Origin: Microvirga sp. VF16
GTDB lineage: Bacteria; Pseudomonadota; Alphaproteobacteria; Rhizobiales; Beijerinckiaceae
Assembly: GCF_016864375.1 (NCBI RefSeq)
Contig: NZ_CP069358.1
Location: forward strand, 186,001 to 250,000
Reading direction: 5' to 3'
DNA: 64,000 bases
Under the pieces are notes generated by a model that saw only the letters and a program-made list of their open reading frames with translations, was not told the DNA's origin and ran no database searches. Position 1 is the first letter of the stretch; the number at the start of each line of letters is the position of its first letter. Below, piece after piece: positions 1-7,535 of this stretch. A program made the position numbers and the translations under genes.

Positions 1-471
1 TCCAGTGCCATTCACTAGCGACACCAGAGTAGCTGTTCGGGCAGAGTCACCGCCTGCCCGGTGCACGGATCCTGTCGCGGTTAGGGTAAACAATTCGTGG
101 GTGCCGGAGAGCAAGGCGCTCCTCTGGCTTCATCTGGCCAGCGTCTGGTTCCTGATAGATGCAGGCCGAAATATCAGCCTTGAGTATCTCCATCGTGCGA
201 ACAGCGACATTTCAACTCGGTTGGCACACGCGATGTCAGGACGAGCGCAGTTATGGAAAGAGATCATCAATCCGTGGCCGGAATCAATCTTCTGTTAACC
301 ATACGCGCGCGACTATGCATTGCCTGATCGATCTGGGACAGCGAGCAGGTCTTTCCACGACAACAAGCGGGGCGCGCTCATGCGCCTCGTTTGGTTTCGG
401 CACGCGTTCCAACGCAGTTACAGCCTCGTAATCACGACCACCATCGATCTGCCCAGAGTGGGAGAACTGGC
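1..471. other. Left edge, no supported gene
   Basis: I see no recognisable gene here. Short open frames exist on both strands, including one of 97 codons at 5-298, but none carries a known motif or a good ribosome binding site. The right part presumably holds the promoter of the downstream ParA gene; no clear -35/-10 pair could be assigned. Confidence 0.4.
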
Positions 472-1137
472 ATGAATGTTTTGGTTTTTGCTTCCCGCAA
501 GGGCGGTTCTGGAAAGAGCACCCTTGCCGCGCATTTGGGGAGCTATATGGCCGCGCATTCTCAGCCGACGCTCCTGATTGACGCAGACCCGCAGGGATCT
601 CTGGCCCTTTGGCATAAGGTCCGGGACACAGGGGATCTTTCGCTCCACGTCGGCACCAAGCATCTCGCGGCCACATTGGCCAAGGCGCGGCGCGATGGAG
701 TCGAATGGGTTTTGATCGACACGCCGCCCAATGCCGAAACCGCAGTGGCCGAGGCGATTTGGCACGCAGACCTTGTCGTGGTTCCAATGCGTCCGGGGCT
801 GTTCGATGTCGACGCCATTCAGGCAACGATCCAGGTCTGCCGTGAGCTGAAGAAGCCTTATGCAGTGGTGATCAACGCCGCGCCGGCCAAGAATGGCTCG
901 GATGACCCGATGGTTAGGGACGCTCGAGGGGCGATGCAGGCGCTCGATGTTCCGACATGGGCGGGTCAGATTACACACAACCCTGAACTGTCGCTCTCCC
1001 TGGCCCACGGAGCCGGGGTTAACGAGTTCAGTTCCAGGTCGTCCGGATCGGAGGAGATCGGCAACCTATGGCGAGCGCTGACAAGGAGCTTTGAGGCAAT
1101 CGAGGCTATGACGGGCAAACACATTCAATCCGCCTGA
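472..1137 (+). CDS. ParA/MinD-like partition ATPase
   Basis: This encodes a 221-residue P-loop ATPase of the ParA/Soj family, which drives segregation or positioning of DNA or protein cargo on the nucleoid. The deviant Walker A motif KGGSGKST lies at about residues 11-18, and LIDADPQGS follows near residue 37. LIDTPPNA, near residue 80, is the Walker B/A' region. The start at 472 puts the motif at the usual distance from the N terminus; the frame is open further upstream, but those codons have no conserved content. No parB, repABC or centromere-like repeats are visible nearby, so it is an orphan within this window. That fits short ParA proteins found on plasmids and integrative elements. Its target is unknown. 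Confidence 0.85.
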   Translation: MNVLVFASRKGGSGKSTLAAHLGSYMAAHSQPTLLIDADPQGSLALWHKVRDTGDLSLHVGTKHLAATLAKARRDGVEWVLIDTPPNAETAVAEAIWHADLVVVPMRPGLFDVDAIQATIQVCRELKKPYAVVINAAPAKNGSDDPMVRDARGAMQALDVPTWAGQITHNPELSLSLAHGAGVNEFSSRSSGSEEIGNLWRALTRSFEAIEAMTGKHIQSA

Positions 1138-1593
1138 GCGACTTCGGCCAATAATTGGCTCCCAATCCATTGGGTTACCCGCGTGATCTTGGGCGACTTT
1201 GACATGACCCGCCTGATGCACAAGTCACGTGCGACATATGTCTGCAAACGGCGAAAACCGTTGGCCGAGCAGTTTATCTGCTCACTGCATGAGAGCGACA
1301 CGTCGGACCAATTGCTTTCTTGTCCTTGATCCGGACCTACGACAAAACCGGAGACCGGTGACAGCTACTTTTCGAACAGTTATTTTGACAAGAAGTTTAC
1401 GGCATCAGGAAGTCTAACCTAAACGAGCTCGACGCGTCGGCGGACCTATCACGCCATCGCATCTTAACGGTTCAACTACCATGATCGACCTATTCTGAGG
1501 CACACAGGCTCTCATTCCGTGAGTGCCACCAACCGACCGTTCTGATCCAGATGGTTGTCCTCCAGCCATGGTCTTCCTGCTCCAGGAGCTTCG
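1138..1593. other. Intergenic, nothing recognised
   Basis: About 450 bases without a supported gene. A TTGACA-like hexamer occurs near 1386, but no convincing -10 box follows at the right distance. I see no hairpin terminator after the ParA gene. Confidence 0.3.
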
Positions 1594-2034
1594 ATGTTTC
1601 AGGCCCTCACGCGAACTCTCCCGCGCCGCTACCAAGCCGCCGCCGTCGTCTTGGGATTGGGCGCTGTCGCGGGATGGAGCCTGCTTTCGGGATCACGCGG
1701 GTCGACCGCGGAACCTGAGCGTCAGGCATCGGCACCAGTTGCCGAATTGCGAGCAGGTCAGAGCCCAGCGACCGAGGTCCCGGAGTCCAGCATATCGTCG
1801 GGTTTTGCTCGGAAAGAGATCGCTCGCCTGTCCCAAGAGAAGGTCCTGGTTCAGCCAAAGCCAGTCATGGCTCGCCCTCCGCTTCAAGCCGTCTCATCTG
1901 CAGGTCGTCAGCCGCAGACGGGAGTTCCCCAGACTGGCTCGATTGCGCGTAAAGCGCCAACTCCGCCACAGCCACCGGCCCGTGGTGTCCGCACGGCACA
2001 GGCGGAGGCTGCACCCCTTGAGCGAAAGCGCTGA
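1594..2034 (+). CDS. Small single-pass membrane protein, unknown function
   Basis: A 146-residue hypothetical protein. I chose the ATG at 1594 because an AGGAG ribosome binding site sits about seven bases upstream; a TTG at 1555 in the same frame is the alternative. Residues 1-12 are basic, residues about 13-31 form a hydrophobic alanine/valine/leucine/glycine segment likely to be a membrane anchor or uncleaved signal, and the rest is low-complexity and rich in Pro, Ala, Arg and Gln. That pattern suits an extended periplasmic tail, but no family is recognisable. It stands alone between parA and an IS6 insertion. Confidence 0.4.
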   Translation: MFQALTRTLPRRYQAAAVVLGLGAVAGWSLLSGSRGSTAEPERQASAPVAELRAGQSPATEVPESSISSGFARKEIARLSQEKVLVQPKPVMARPPLQAVSSAGRQPQTGVPQTGSIARKAPTPPQPPARGVRTAQAEAAPLERKR

Positions 2035-2187
2035 ACCTGTAAACACGGGGTAAACGCTTCCGATCCGCTCCATGCTCATTGCGCATGGCAGGGGCAACCA
2101 CTTTCCGGTTTGTCTCGAGCCAGATGCGCTGTAGATGACCCCTCCGCCACGGCCTCCCCGTGGCGCGTTTCCTCCCTAAACTCGGCC

Positions 2188-2999
2188 GGCATCGTCAATT
2201 TAACCGAAGGGTGACCTGGATCGGGCTATCCGTGAGGGATGAAACCGATCCATACTCCTCGTTATGCCCGCCACCGCTTTCCGGCTGAAGTGATCGGCTA
2301 CGCCATTTGGCTGTACTTCCGGTTTCCACTCAGCCTCCGCATGGTCGAGGAGATATTGGCGGCCAGAGGGATCCTTGTGAGCTATGAGACCGTCCGGCAG
2401 TGGGCCCTGAAGTTCGGGCAGAGCTTTGCCAACCAGATCCGCAGGCGTCTTCCGGCAACTGGGGACAAATGGCACCTTGATGAGGTCGCGATCAATATCG
2501 CGGGCCGGAAGCACTGGCTCTGGCGAGCCGTCGACCAGCATGGGGTCGTGCTCGACATCCTGGTCCAGAGCCGGCGCAATGCCAAAGCTGCCAAGCGTTT
2601 GCTGCGCAAGCTGCTCAAGAAGCAAGGTATCACTCCACGCGTGATGATCACGGACAAGCTGGCCAGCTATGCCGCCGCGAAGAAAGCTGTAATGCCGGGT
2701 GTGGAGCATCGCCAGCATAAAGGCTTGAACAATCGAGCCGAAAACAGTCACCAGCCGACCCGACGACGCGAGCGCATCATGAAGCGCTTCAAATCTGCCG
2801 GACAGGCCCAACGCTTCCTTTCAGTTCACGACCGGGTTGCAAACCTCTTCCGCCGTCCTGCCAACACCAATGCCGCTGATCATCGCGCGTCCCGCGCTCA
2901 GGCCTTCCGAGTCTGGAGCGAGGTGACCAGCGCCGCGAGTGCCTGATCCGACGCCCCTGAAGGGGTGAACCTGTCTCAAGTCGTTAAGTTGACGATGCC
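2188..2999 (+). mobile_element. IS6-family insertion sequence, copy A
   Basis: An 812-bp element bounded by 17-bp inverted repeats at 2188-2204 (GGCATCGTCAATTTAAC) and 2983-2999, which match at 16 of 17 positions. One transposase gene fills it, which is the standard IS6 plan. The 8 bases outside each end differ, so there is no target duplication; this fits IS6-mediated deletion or cointegrate resolution. The right end cuts directly into an ndh-like gene. A related copy in the same orientation lies at 28864-29669. Confidence 0.9.
2239..2946 (+). CDS. IS6-family DDE transposase
   Basis: A 235-residue transposase catalysing replicative (copy-in) transposition of the surrounding element. The N-terminal helix-turn-helix region includes SYETVRQWALKFG near residues 53-65. 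The catalytic Asp of KWHLDEV is near residue 81, the second Asp lies in VMITDKLASY near 140, and the Glu is probably in NNRAENSHQPTRRRE near 170. The length is typical of IS6. The frame is intact from ATG to stop, so this copy could be active. The close relative at 28914-29617 carries a frameshift. Confidence 0.92.
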   Translation: MKPIHTPRYARHRFPAEVIGYAIWLYFRFPLSLRMVEEILAARGILVSYETVRQWALKFGQSFANQIRRRLPATGDKWHLDEVAINIAGRKHWLWRAVDQHGVVLDILVQSRRNAKAAKRLLRKLLKKQGITPRVMITDKLASYAAAKKAVMPGVEHRQHKGLNNRAENSHQPTRRRERIMKRFKSAGQAQRFLSVHDRVANLFRRPANTNAADHRASRAQAFRVWSEVTSAASA

Positions 3000-3220
3000 T
3001 GCAGGAGAGGCTTCCAGATATGGGTCCTGGATCGCTCGACGAGCGTCACCTGTGCTTTCTTGTGTCGGCCAAGCCGGTCTCCCAGTTTGGTCACGAGCTG
3101 CAGCCCCGCCGCACCGCCGCCAACAACCACAATCTGATGGAGAGACGGCTCGGCACGGGCCTGTGAGGTGGGCTCCTGCTGATGGTCCGCACGTGTATCC
3201 GAACTACGCTCGTCGGACAT
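3000..3220 (-). pseudogene. ndh: Type II NADH dehydrogenase, N-terminal fragment cut by IS6
   Basis: The first ~73 codons of an NDH-2-type FAD/NAD(P)H oxidoreductase. The dinucleotide-binding motif QIVVVGGGAAGLQLVTKLG and the following VTLVERSRTHIWKPLL are characteristic of Ndh. The start codon (ATG, 5' end at 3220) has a GGGAG ribosome binding site. The gene ends abruptly at the right inverted repeat of IS6 copy A, and the remaining ~350 codons are not on the other side of the element. It is the last gene of the aceE-to-dctA operon, where an NADH dehydrogenase would have reoxidised NADH made by malic enzyme and pyruvate dehydrogenase. No functional product is expected. Confidence 0.85.
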
Positions 3221-3246
3221 CGTTATCACTCCCTCGGGCTTGCCGC

Positions 3247-4626
3247 TCACACTCGGATCGGCTGTGGGGTACCCGCCTCGGCTACATCATCCGCCACCTT
3301 CACCGTTTCTGGCTCATCGGCTTCGAGATCCGTCTCCTGGTTCAAGCGCTGATGGAGGCGCTTTTCATCGAGGGCACCTTCCCATTTCGCGACAACGACG
3401 GTTGCAAGTCCGTTGCCGATCAGGTTGGTGAGTGCCCGCGCCTCCGACATGAACCGGTCTATGCCAAGGATCAGGGCTATACTCGCGACCGGGATCGTGC
3501 CCACTGAGGCAAGTGTTGCGGCGAGCACGATGAAGCCCGAGCCCGTGACTCCGGCCGCTCCCTTTGAGGTAAGCAGGAGGATGGCTATAATCCCCAGCTG
3601 CTGCGTCATGGTTAGATCGGTATTAGTCGCTTGGGCGAGGAATACGGCCGCCATCGTCAGATAGATGCAGGTTCCGTCGAGATTGAAGGAGTATCCGGTG
3701 GGGATCACGAGCCCGACCACGGAGGTCTCGCAGCCCAAGTTCTCCATCTTAGCGATCATGCGAGGGAGCACCGATTCCGACGATGAGGTGCCGAGGACAA
3801 TCAGCAACTCCTCCTTGATGTACCGGATGAACTTGAAGATGGAGAATCCGCACAGCGCCGCGATGCCGCCCAGGACGCCAAAGATGAACAGCAGGCAAGT
3901 CGTGTAGAAGGCCAGCATGAAGTTGCCGAGCGACAGCAGGGTTCCCACCCCGTACTTGCCGATCGTGAACGCCATCGCGCCGAACGCACCGATCGGAGCC
4001 AGCTTCATGATCAAGCCGACGATACGAAAGAAGATGTGACCGACGATGTCGATGAGGCGAAGCACCGGCTCGCCATGCGCACCAAGAGCCTGCAAGCCAA
4101 AGGCAAAGAGGATCGCGAAGAACAGTACCTGGAGGATTTCACCGGTCGCAAAGGCGCCAACAACCGTCGATGGGATGATCTCCATCAGGAACGCGATCGT
4201 ACTCTGATCCTTGGCCTTCGTGGTGTAGGTCGCGATTGACGAAGTGTCGACGCGGGAGAGATCGACATTCATGCCAACACCCGGCTGCCATAGGTTGACG
4301 ACGATCAGTCCGATCACCAGGGCGAGTGTGGTCACGACCTCGAAATAGATCAGAGCCTTTAGGCCGACCCGGCCGACCTTCTTCATATCCCTCATGCTGG
4401 CGATGCCATGCACGACCGTGAAGAAGATGATCGGCGCGATGAGCATCTTGATCATCTTGATGAAGGCGTCGCCCAAGGGCTTCATTGCTTCGCCGATGGA
4501 CGGATAGAAGTGACCCAGGAGGACACCCAGCACAATCGCAGCAAGAACTTGGACATAGAGGTGCTGATACCACCGGCCGTGGTGGTGCGATGCCAGGGTG
4601 GTCGTTGTCGGGGTTACCGTTGCCAT
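3247..4626 (-). CDS. dctA: C4-dicarboxylate:cation symporter DctA
   Basis: A 459-residue inner-membrane transporter of the dicarboxylate/amino acid:cation symporter family, importing succinate, fumarate and malate. Several hydrophobic membrane segments run from about residue 20 onward. The signature serine-rich reentrant loop GTSSSESVLPRM lies near residue 280, followed by the conserved SFNLDGTCIYLTMA segment near 315. The charged C-terminal tail (EADEPETVKVADDVAEA) is cytoplasmic and variable in the family. It sits 26 bp downstream of maeB in the same operon, so malate uptake and malate decarboxylation are co-expressed. No dctBD two-component genes are nearby. Confidence 0.93.
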   Translation of the reverse strand: MATVTPTTTTLASHHHGRWYQHLYVQVLAAIVLGVLLGHFYPSIGEAMKPLGDAFIKMIKMLIAPIIFFTVVHGIASMRDMKKVGRVGLKALIYFEVVTTLALVIGLIVVNLWQPGVGMNVDLSRVDTSSIATYTTKAKDQSTIAFLMEIIPSTVVGAFATGEILQVLFFAILFAFGLQALGAHGEPVLRLIDIVGHIFFRIVGLIMKLAPIGAFGAMAFTIGKYGVGTLLSLGNFMLAFYTTCLLFIFGVLGGIAALCGFSIFKFIRYIKEELLIVLGTSSSESVLPRMIAKMENLGCETSVVGLVIPTGYSFNLDGTCIYLTMAAVFLAQATNTDLTMTQQLGIIAILLLTSKGAAGVTGSGFIVLAATLASVGTIPVASIALILGIDRFMSEARALTNLIGNGLATVVVAKWEGALDEKRLHQRLNQETDLEADEPETVKVADDVAEAGTPQPIRV

Positions 4627-4652
4627 TGCATGTCTCCGTCGATAAGACCCGA

Positions 4653-6998
4653 TCAGCCGGCCTGGGCCGCTGAACCGGCGGCCACCGCGGTCAATGCGGT
4701 CATGTTCACGATCCCTCTCACGGTCGCTGTGGGCGTGAGGATATGGACAGGCTTGGCCGCGCCAAGCAGGATCGGTCCGACGCTGATCCCCTGCCCTGCG
4801 ACGATCTTGAGGGCGTTGAAGGTGGCATTCGCTGCATCCAAGTTCGGCATGATCAGGAGGTTCGCCTCGGCAGAAAGCCGTGCGTCCGGGAAGATGCGGT
4901 TCAGTAACGGCTTGCTGAGCGCCGCATCAGCATGCATCTCACCGTCGACCTCGAGATCCGGAGATCGCTGGTTGATGAGCTTGAGAGCTTCTCGCATCTT
5001 GCGGGCAGCTGGATCGCTAGCAGTCCCGAAGTTGGAGTGCGAGACGAGGGCGAGGCGCGGCACCTGCCCAAAGCGCCTCAGTTCGGCTACGGCCAGTGTG
5101 GCCATCTCTGCAAGCTCCTCGGCCGTTGGGTCGAGGTGGATGTAGGGATCGCAGATAAAGACCGTGTGCCGCGGCAGCTGGAGCAGGCTCATCGCGGCGA
5201 AGCTATGCGCGCCCTCGGCCAGACCGATGACTTCCTCAACATAACGCAGATGATTGCCGTAGGCTCCGAACGTCCCGCACAGGAGACCATCCACTTTGCC
5301 ACCACAGAGCAGCATCGCCCCGATCAGGGTGCTGTTGCGCCGCATTTCGGCCGCGGCGACATCCCGGGACAGACCGAGCCGCTTGCGTTGCTGGTAATAG
5401 GCCTCTGCGAACTGAGCGATAGCGTCCTGCTCATCGAAGCTTGCGATCTCGACATCACGGCCGGGCTGCAGACGCAGGCCGACCGCTGCAATCTTCTGGG
5501 CGATCACATCTGGCCGGCCGACCAAGACCGGCGTCGCAAGGTTCTCGTCGACCACCACTTGGGCTGCGCGAAGGACACGGTCGTCCTCGCCTTCCGCGTA
5601 TACGATGCGCTTGCGGCCGGACTCGGCCGCCGCGGCGAAGACAGGCTGCATCACCGTTCCAGAGGTGTAGACGAACCGCTGGAGGGACCGCCGATATTCC
5701 TCAATGTTCGGCAGCGGCCGTGTCGCAACGCCGCTTTCCATCGCGGCTTGGGCAACGGCCGGCGCCACCTTCGTAATCAGCCGCGGATCGAACGGGCGGG
5801 GGATCAGGTAGTCAGGACCAAAGCTGATGTCATGCGTGCCGTAGGCAGCGGTCACGACGTCCGACTGCTCGGCCTGGGCGAGCTCGGCGATCGCCCGGAC
5901 CGCCGCAAGCTTCATCTCCTCATTGATGGTGCTCGCGCCAACGTCGAGGGCGCCGCGGAAGATGAACGGGAAGCAGAGGACGTTGTTGACCTGGTTGGGA
6001 TAGTCGGAGCGCCCAGTGGCGATAATCACGTCGGGCCGGACTTCCTTTGCAAGCTCCGGCCGGATCTCAGGATCCGGATTGGCGAGTGCCAGGATCAGCG
6101 GTCTCTCCGCCATCGCCTTCACCATCTCGGGCTTGAGGACACCGGCGGCGGAGAGGCCGAGGAAAATATCGGCACCCTCCACGATCTCGCCGAGGGTGCG
6201 GGCGGATGTCGAGCGGGCATACTGCGCCTTCTGCTCGTCCATGGCCTCGGAGCGACCTTGGTACACGACCCCCTTGGAATCGGTGATGAGGATGTTCTCC
6301 TTCCGCACGCCCAGGCCAACCAAGATATTGAGACAGGCAATCGCCGCCGCACCGGCTCCGGAGCAGACGAGCTTGGCATCTTCAATGCGCTTGCCAACCA
6401 CCTTCAGGCCATTGAGGACTGCCGCCGCAGCGACAATCGCCGTTCCATGCTGGTCATCATGGAAGACCGGGATCTTCATACGCTCGCGCAGCTTCGTCTC
6501 GATTACAAAGCATTCGGGCGCCTTGATGTCCTCCAGGTTGATGCCCCCGAAGGTCGGCTCGAGAGAGGCGATGATGTCGACGAGCTTATCCGGGTCAGTC
6601 TCATCGATCTCGATATCGAACACATCGATGCCAGCAAACTTGCGGAACAGGCAGCCTTTGCCTTCCATGACGGGCTTGCCGGCAAGCGCGCCAATATTGC
6701 CCAAGCCTAGCACGGCCGTGCCATTGGAGATCACAGCGACCAGGTTCCCGCGCGATGTCAGGTTCGCAGCTTCGAGTGGGTCATCCTTGATGGCCAGGCA
6801 CGCGGCCGCCACCCCGGGGGAGTAGGCCAGCGCGAGGTCGCGCTGCGTGGTCATGTCCTTAGTAGGCAGGACCGTGATCTTCCCCGGGGTCGGGAAGCGA
6901 TGATAATCGAGGGCCGCCTTGACCAGGAGTTCATCGGCATCTGATTCGGATGGGCTCGCCCCGGCAGCCGATGCTTTGAAGTTTATTTCCTGGCTCAT
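4653..6998 (-). CDS. maeB: NADP-type malic enzyme with phosphotransacetylase-like domain
   Basis: A 781-residue fused malic enzyme that converts malate to pyruvate and CO2 with reduction of NAD(P). The malic domain (about residues 15-430) includes AYSPGVAAACLAI and the HDDQHGTAIVAAAAVLNGL segment. The C-terminal half (about 450-775) resembles phosphotransacetylase, beginning at RKRIVYAEGEDDRVLRAAQ; in MaeB-type enzymes this domain is regulatory and senses acetyl-CoA rather than catalysing. The ATG at 6998 (MSQEINFK) is preferred over an upstream in-frame codon because a GAGGGA ribosome binding site precedes it. It lies between a phasin gene and dctA, linking dicarboxylate uptake to pyruvate dehydrogenase. 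Confidence 0.93.
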   Translation of the reverse strand: MSQEINFKASAAGASPSESDADELLVKAALDYHRFPTPGKITVLPTKDMTTQRDLALAYSPGVAAACLAIKDDPLEAANLTSRGNLVAVISNGTAVLGLGNIGALAGKPVMEGKGCLFRKFAGIDVFDIEIDETDPDKLVDIIASLEPTFGGINLEDIKAPECFVIETKLRERMKIPVFHDDQHGTAIVAAAAVLNGLKVVGKRIEDAKLVCSGAGAAAIACLNILVGLGVRKENILITDSKGVVYQGRSEAMDEQKAQYARSTSARTLGEIVEGADIFLGLSAAGVLKPEMVKAMAERPLILALANPDPEIRPELAKEVRPDVIIATGRSDYPNQVNNVLCFPFIFRGALDVGASTINEEMKLAAVRAIAELAQAEQSDVVTAAYGTHDISFGPDYLIPRPFDPRLITKVAPAVAQAAMESGVATRPLPNIEEYRRSLQRFVYTSGTVMQPVFAAAAESGRKRIVYAEGEDDRVLRAAQVVVDENLATPVLVGRPDVIAQKIAAVGLRLQPGRDVEIASFDEQDAIAQFAEAYYQQRKRLGLSRDVAAAEMRRNSTLIGAMLLCGGKVDGLLCGTFGAYGNHLRYVEEVIGLAEGAHSFAAMSLLQLPRHTVFICDPYIHLDPTAEELAEMATLAVAELRRFGQVPRLALVSHSNFGTASDPAARKMREALKLINQRSPDLEVDGEMHADAALSKPLLNRIFPDARLSAEANLLIMPNLDAANATFNALKIVAGQGISVGPILLGAAKPVHILTPTATVRGIVNMTALTAVAAGSAAQAG

Positions 6999-7058
6999 GA
7001 TCGTGTCCCTCAGTGGTGGATGACAGCGGTGCAAGGCGTGAGAGCTTACGAACTGGAT

Positions 7059-7079
7059 TAGCCTGTCTTGAGCAGGCTA
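7059..7079 (-). promoter_or_regulatory. Hairpin at the phasin stop codon, within the operon
   Basis: A perfect 7-bp stem (TAGCCTG/CAGGCTA, 7-nt loop) overlaps the stop codon of the phasin gene on the minus strand. No T-run follows, so it is more likely an mRNA-stability or partial attenuation element between the phasin and maeB than a full terminator. Confidence 0.4.
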
Positions 7080-7487
7080 GCCCTTTGGGCGTGCAGTGCT
7101 CCCGAGGTCAGCTGCGGTGCGCGCGGCGGCGCCTCCAACCTCCTGCGCTTGAGTGCGCACCCGTTCGAACTGCTGTTGAAGAAATCTTTGCTGCAGGGCG
7201 AACATCTCCTGCGGATCCTTGGCCTGCACGAGTTGCTGTGCGAAATCGAAGGTAGCGTTGATGTTGGCCTCAGCCGCAGCCAGCATATTCCGATTTATGT
7301 CGCGTGCGCCTGACTGCACCACCTGCACGGAGGCTTCCGCCTTTTCTTGAAGGTTGTTTACCTGGTGCAGGTACTGGTCCACGGCCTGCTTCGCCTGGGC
7401 GAGGGTGGTCTCAGCCGCCTGCCTCACATTCTCAGGCACACCGGCGGCATTGGTTGTCCCTATCGTTGAACCCTGCTTTCCGACCAT
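7077..7487 (-). CDS. Phasin (PHB granule-associated protein)
   Basis: A 136-residue, helical, low-cysteine protein of the phasin family, which coats polyhydroxybutyrate granules. The phasin-like core runs about residues 18-120 and is rich in Ala and Gln amphipathic helices (ETTLAQAKQAVDQYLHQV; KDPQEMFALQQRFLQQQFE). The ATG at 7487 has an excellent AAGGAG site. It is placed between lpd and maeB in the pyruvate dehydrogenase operon, tying central carbon flux to storage. A second phasin lies at 19492-19929 next to phaC. The two share the NPQE/DPQE-then-F-Q arrangement but are clearly diverged. Confidence 0.85.
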   Translation of the reverse strand: MVGKQGSTIGTTNAAGVPENVRQAAETTLAQAKQAVDQYLHQVNNLQEKAEASVQVVQSGARDINRNMLAAAEANINATFDFAQQLVQAKDPQEMFALQQRFLQQQFERVRTQAQEVGGAAARTAADLGSTARPKG

Positions 7488-7535
7488 AACTGTCTCCTTC
7501 CGTTGGCATCGCTCTGTGTGCGTCCCCACGTCGGC

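Noticed and set aside
284..1008. Antisense open frames opposite parA
   Set aside because: The parA gene has intact Walker motifs; the opposite frames have none.
2180..3007. 8-bp target duplication around IS6 copy A
   Set aside because: The flanking octamers (ACTCGGCC and TGCAGGAG) differ, so no duplication is present.
4932..6710. A 592-codon open frame antisense to maeB
   Set aside because: It mirrors the codon structure of the clearly real malic enzyme gene, has no conserved motif and no ribosome site. High-GC DNA often leaves such antisense frames open.
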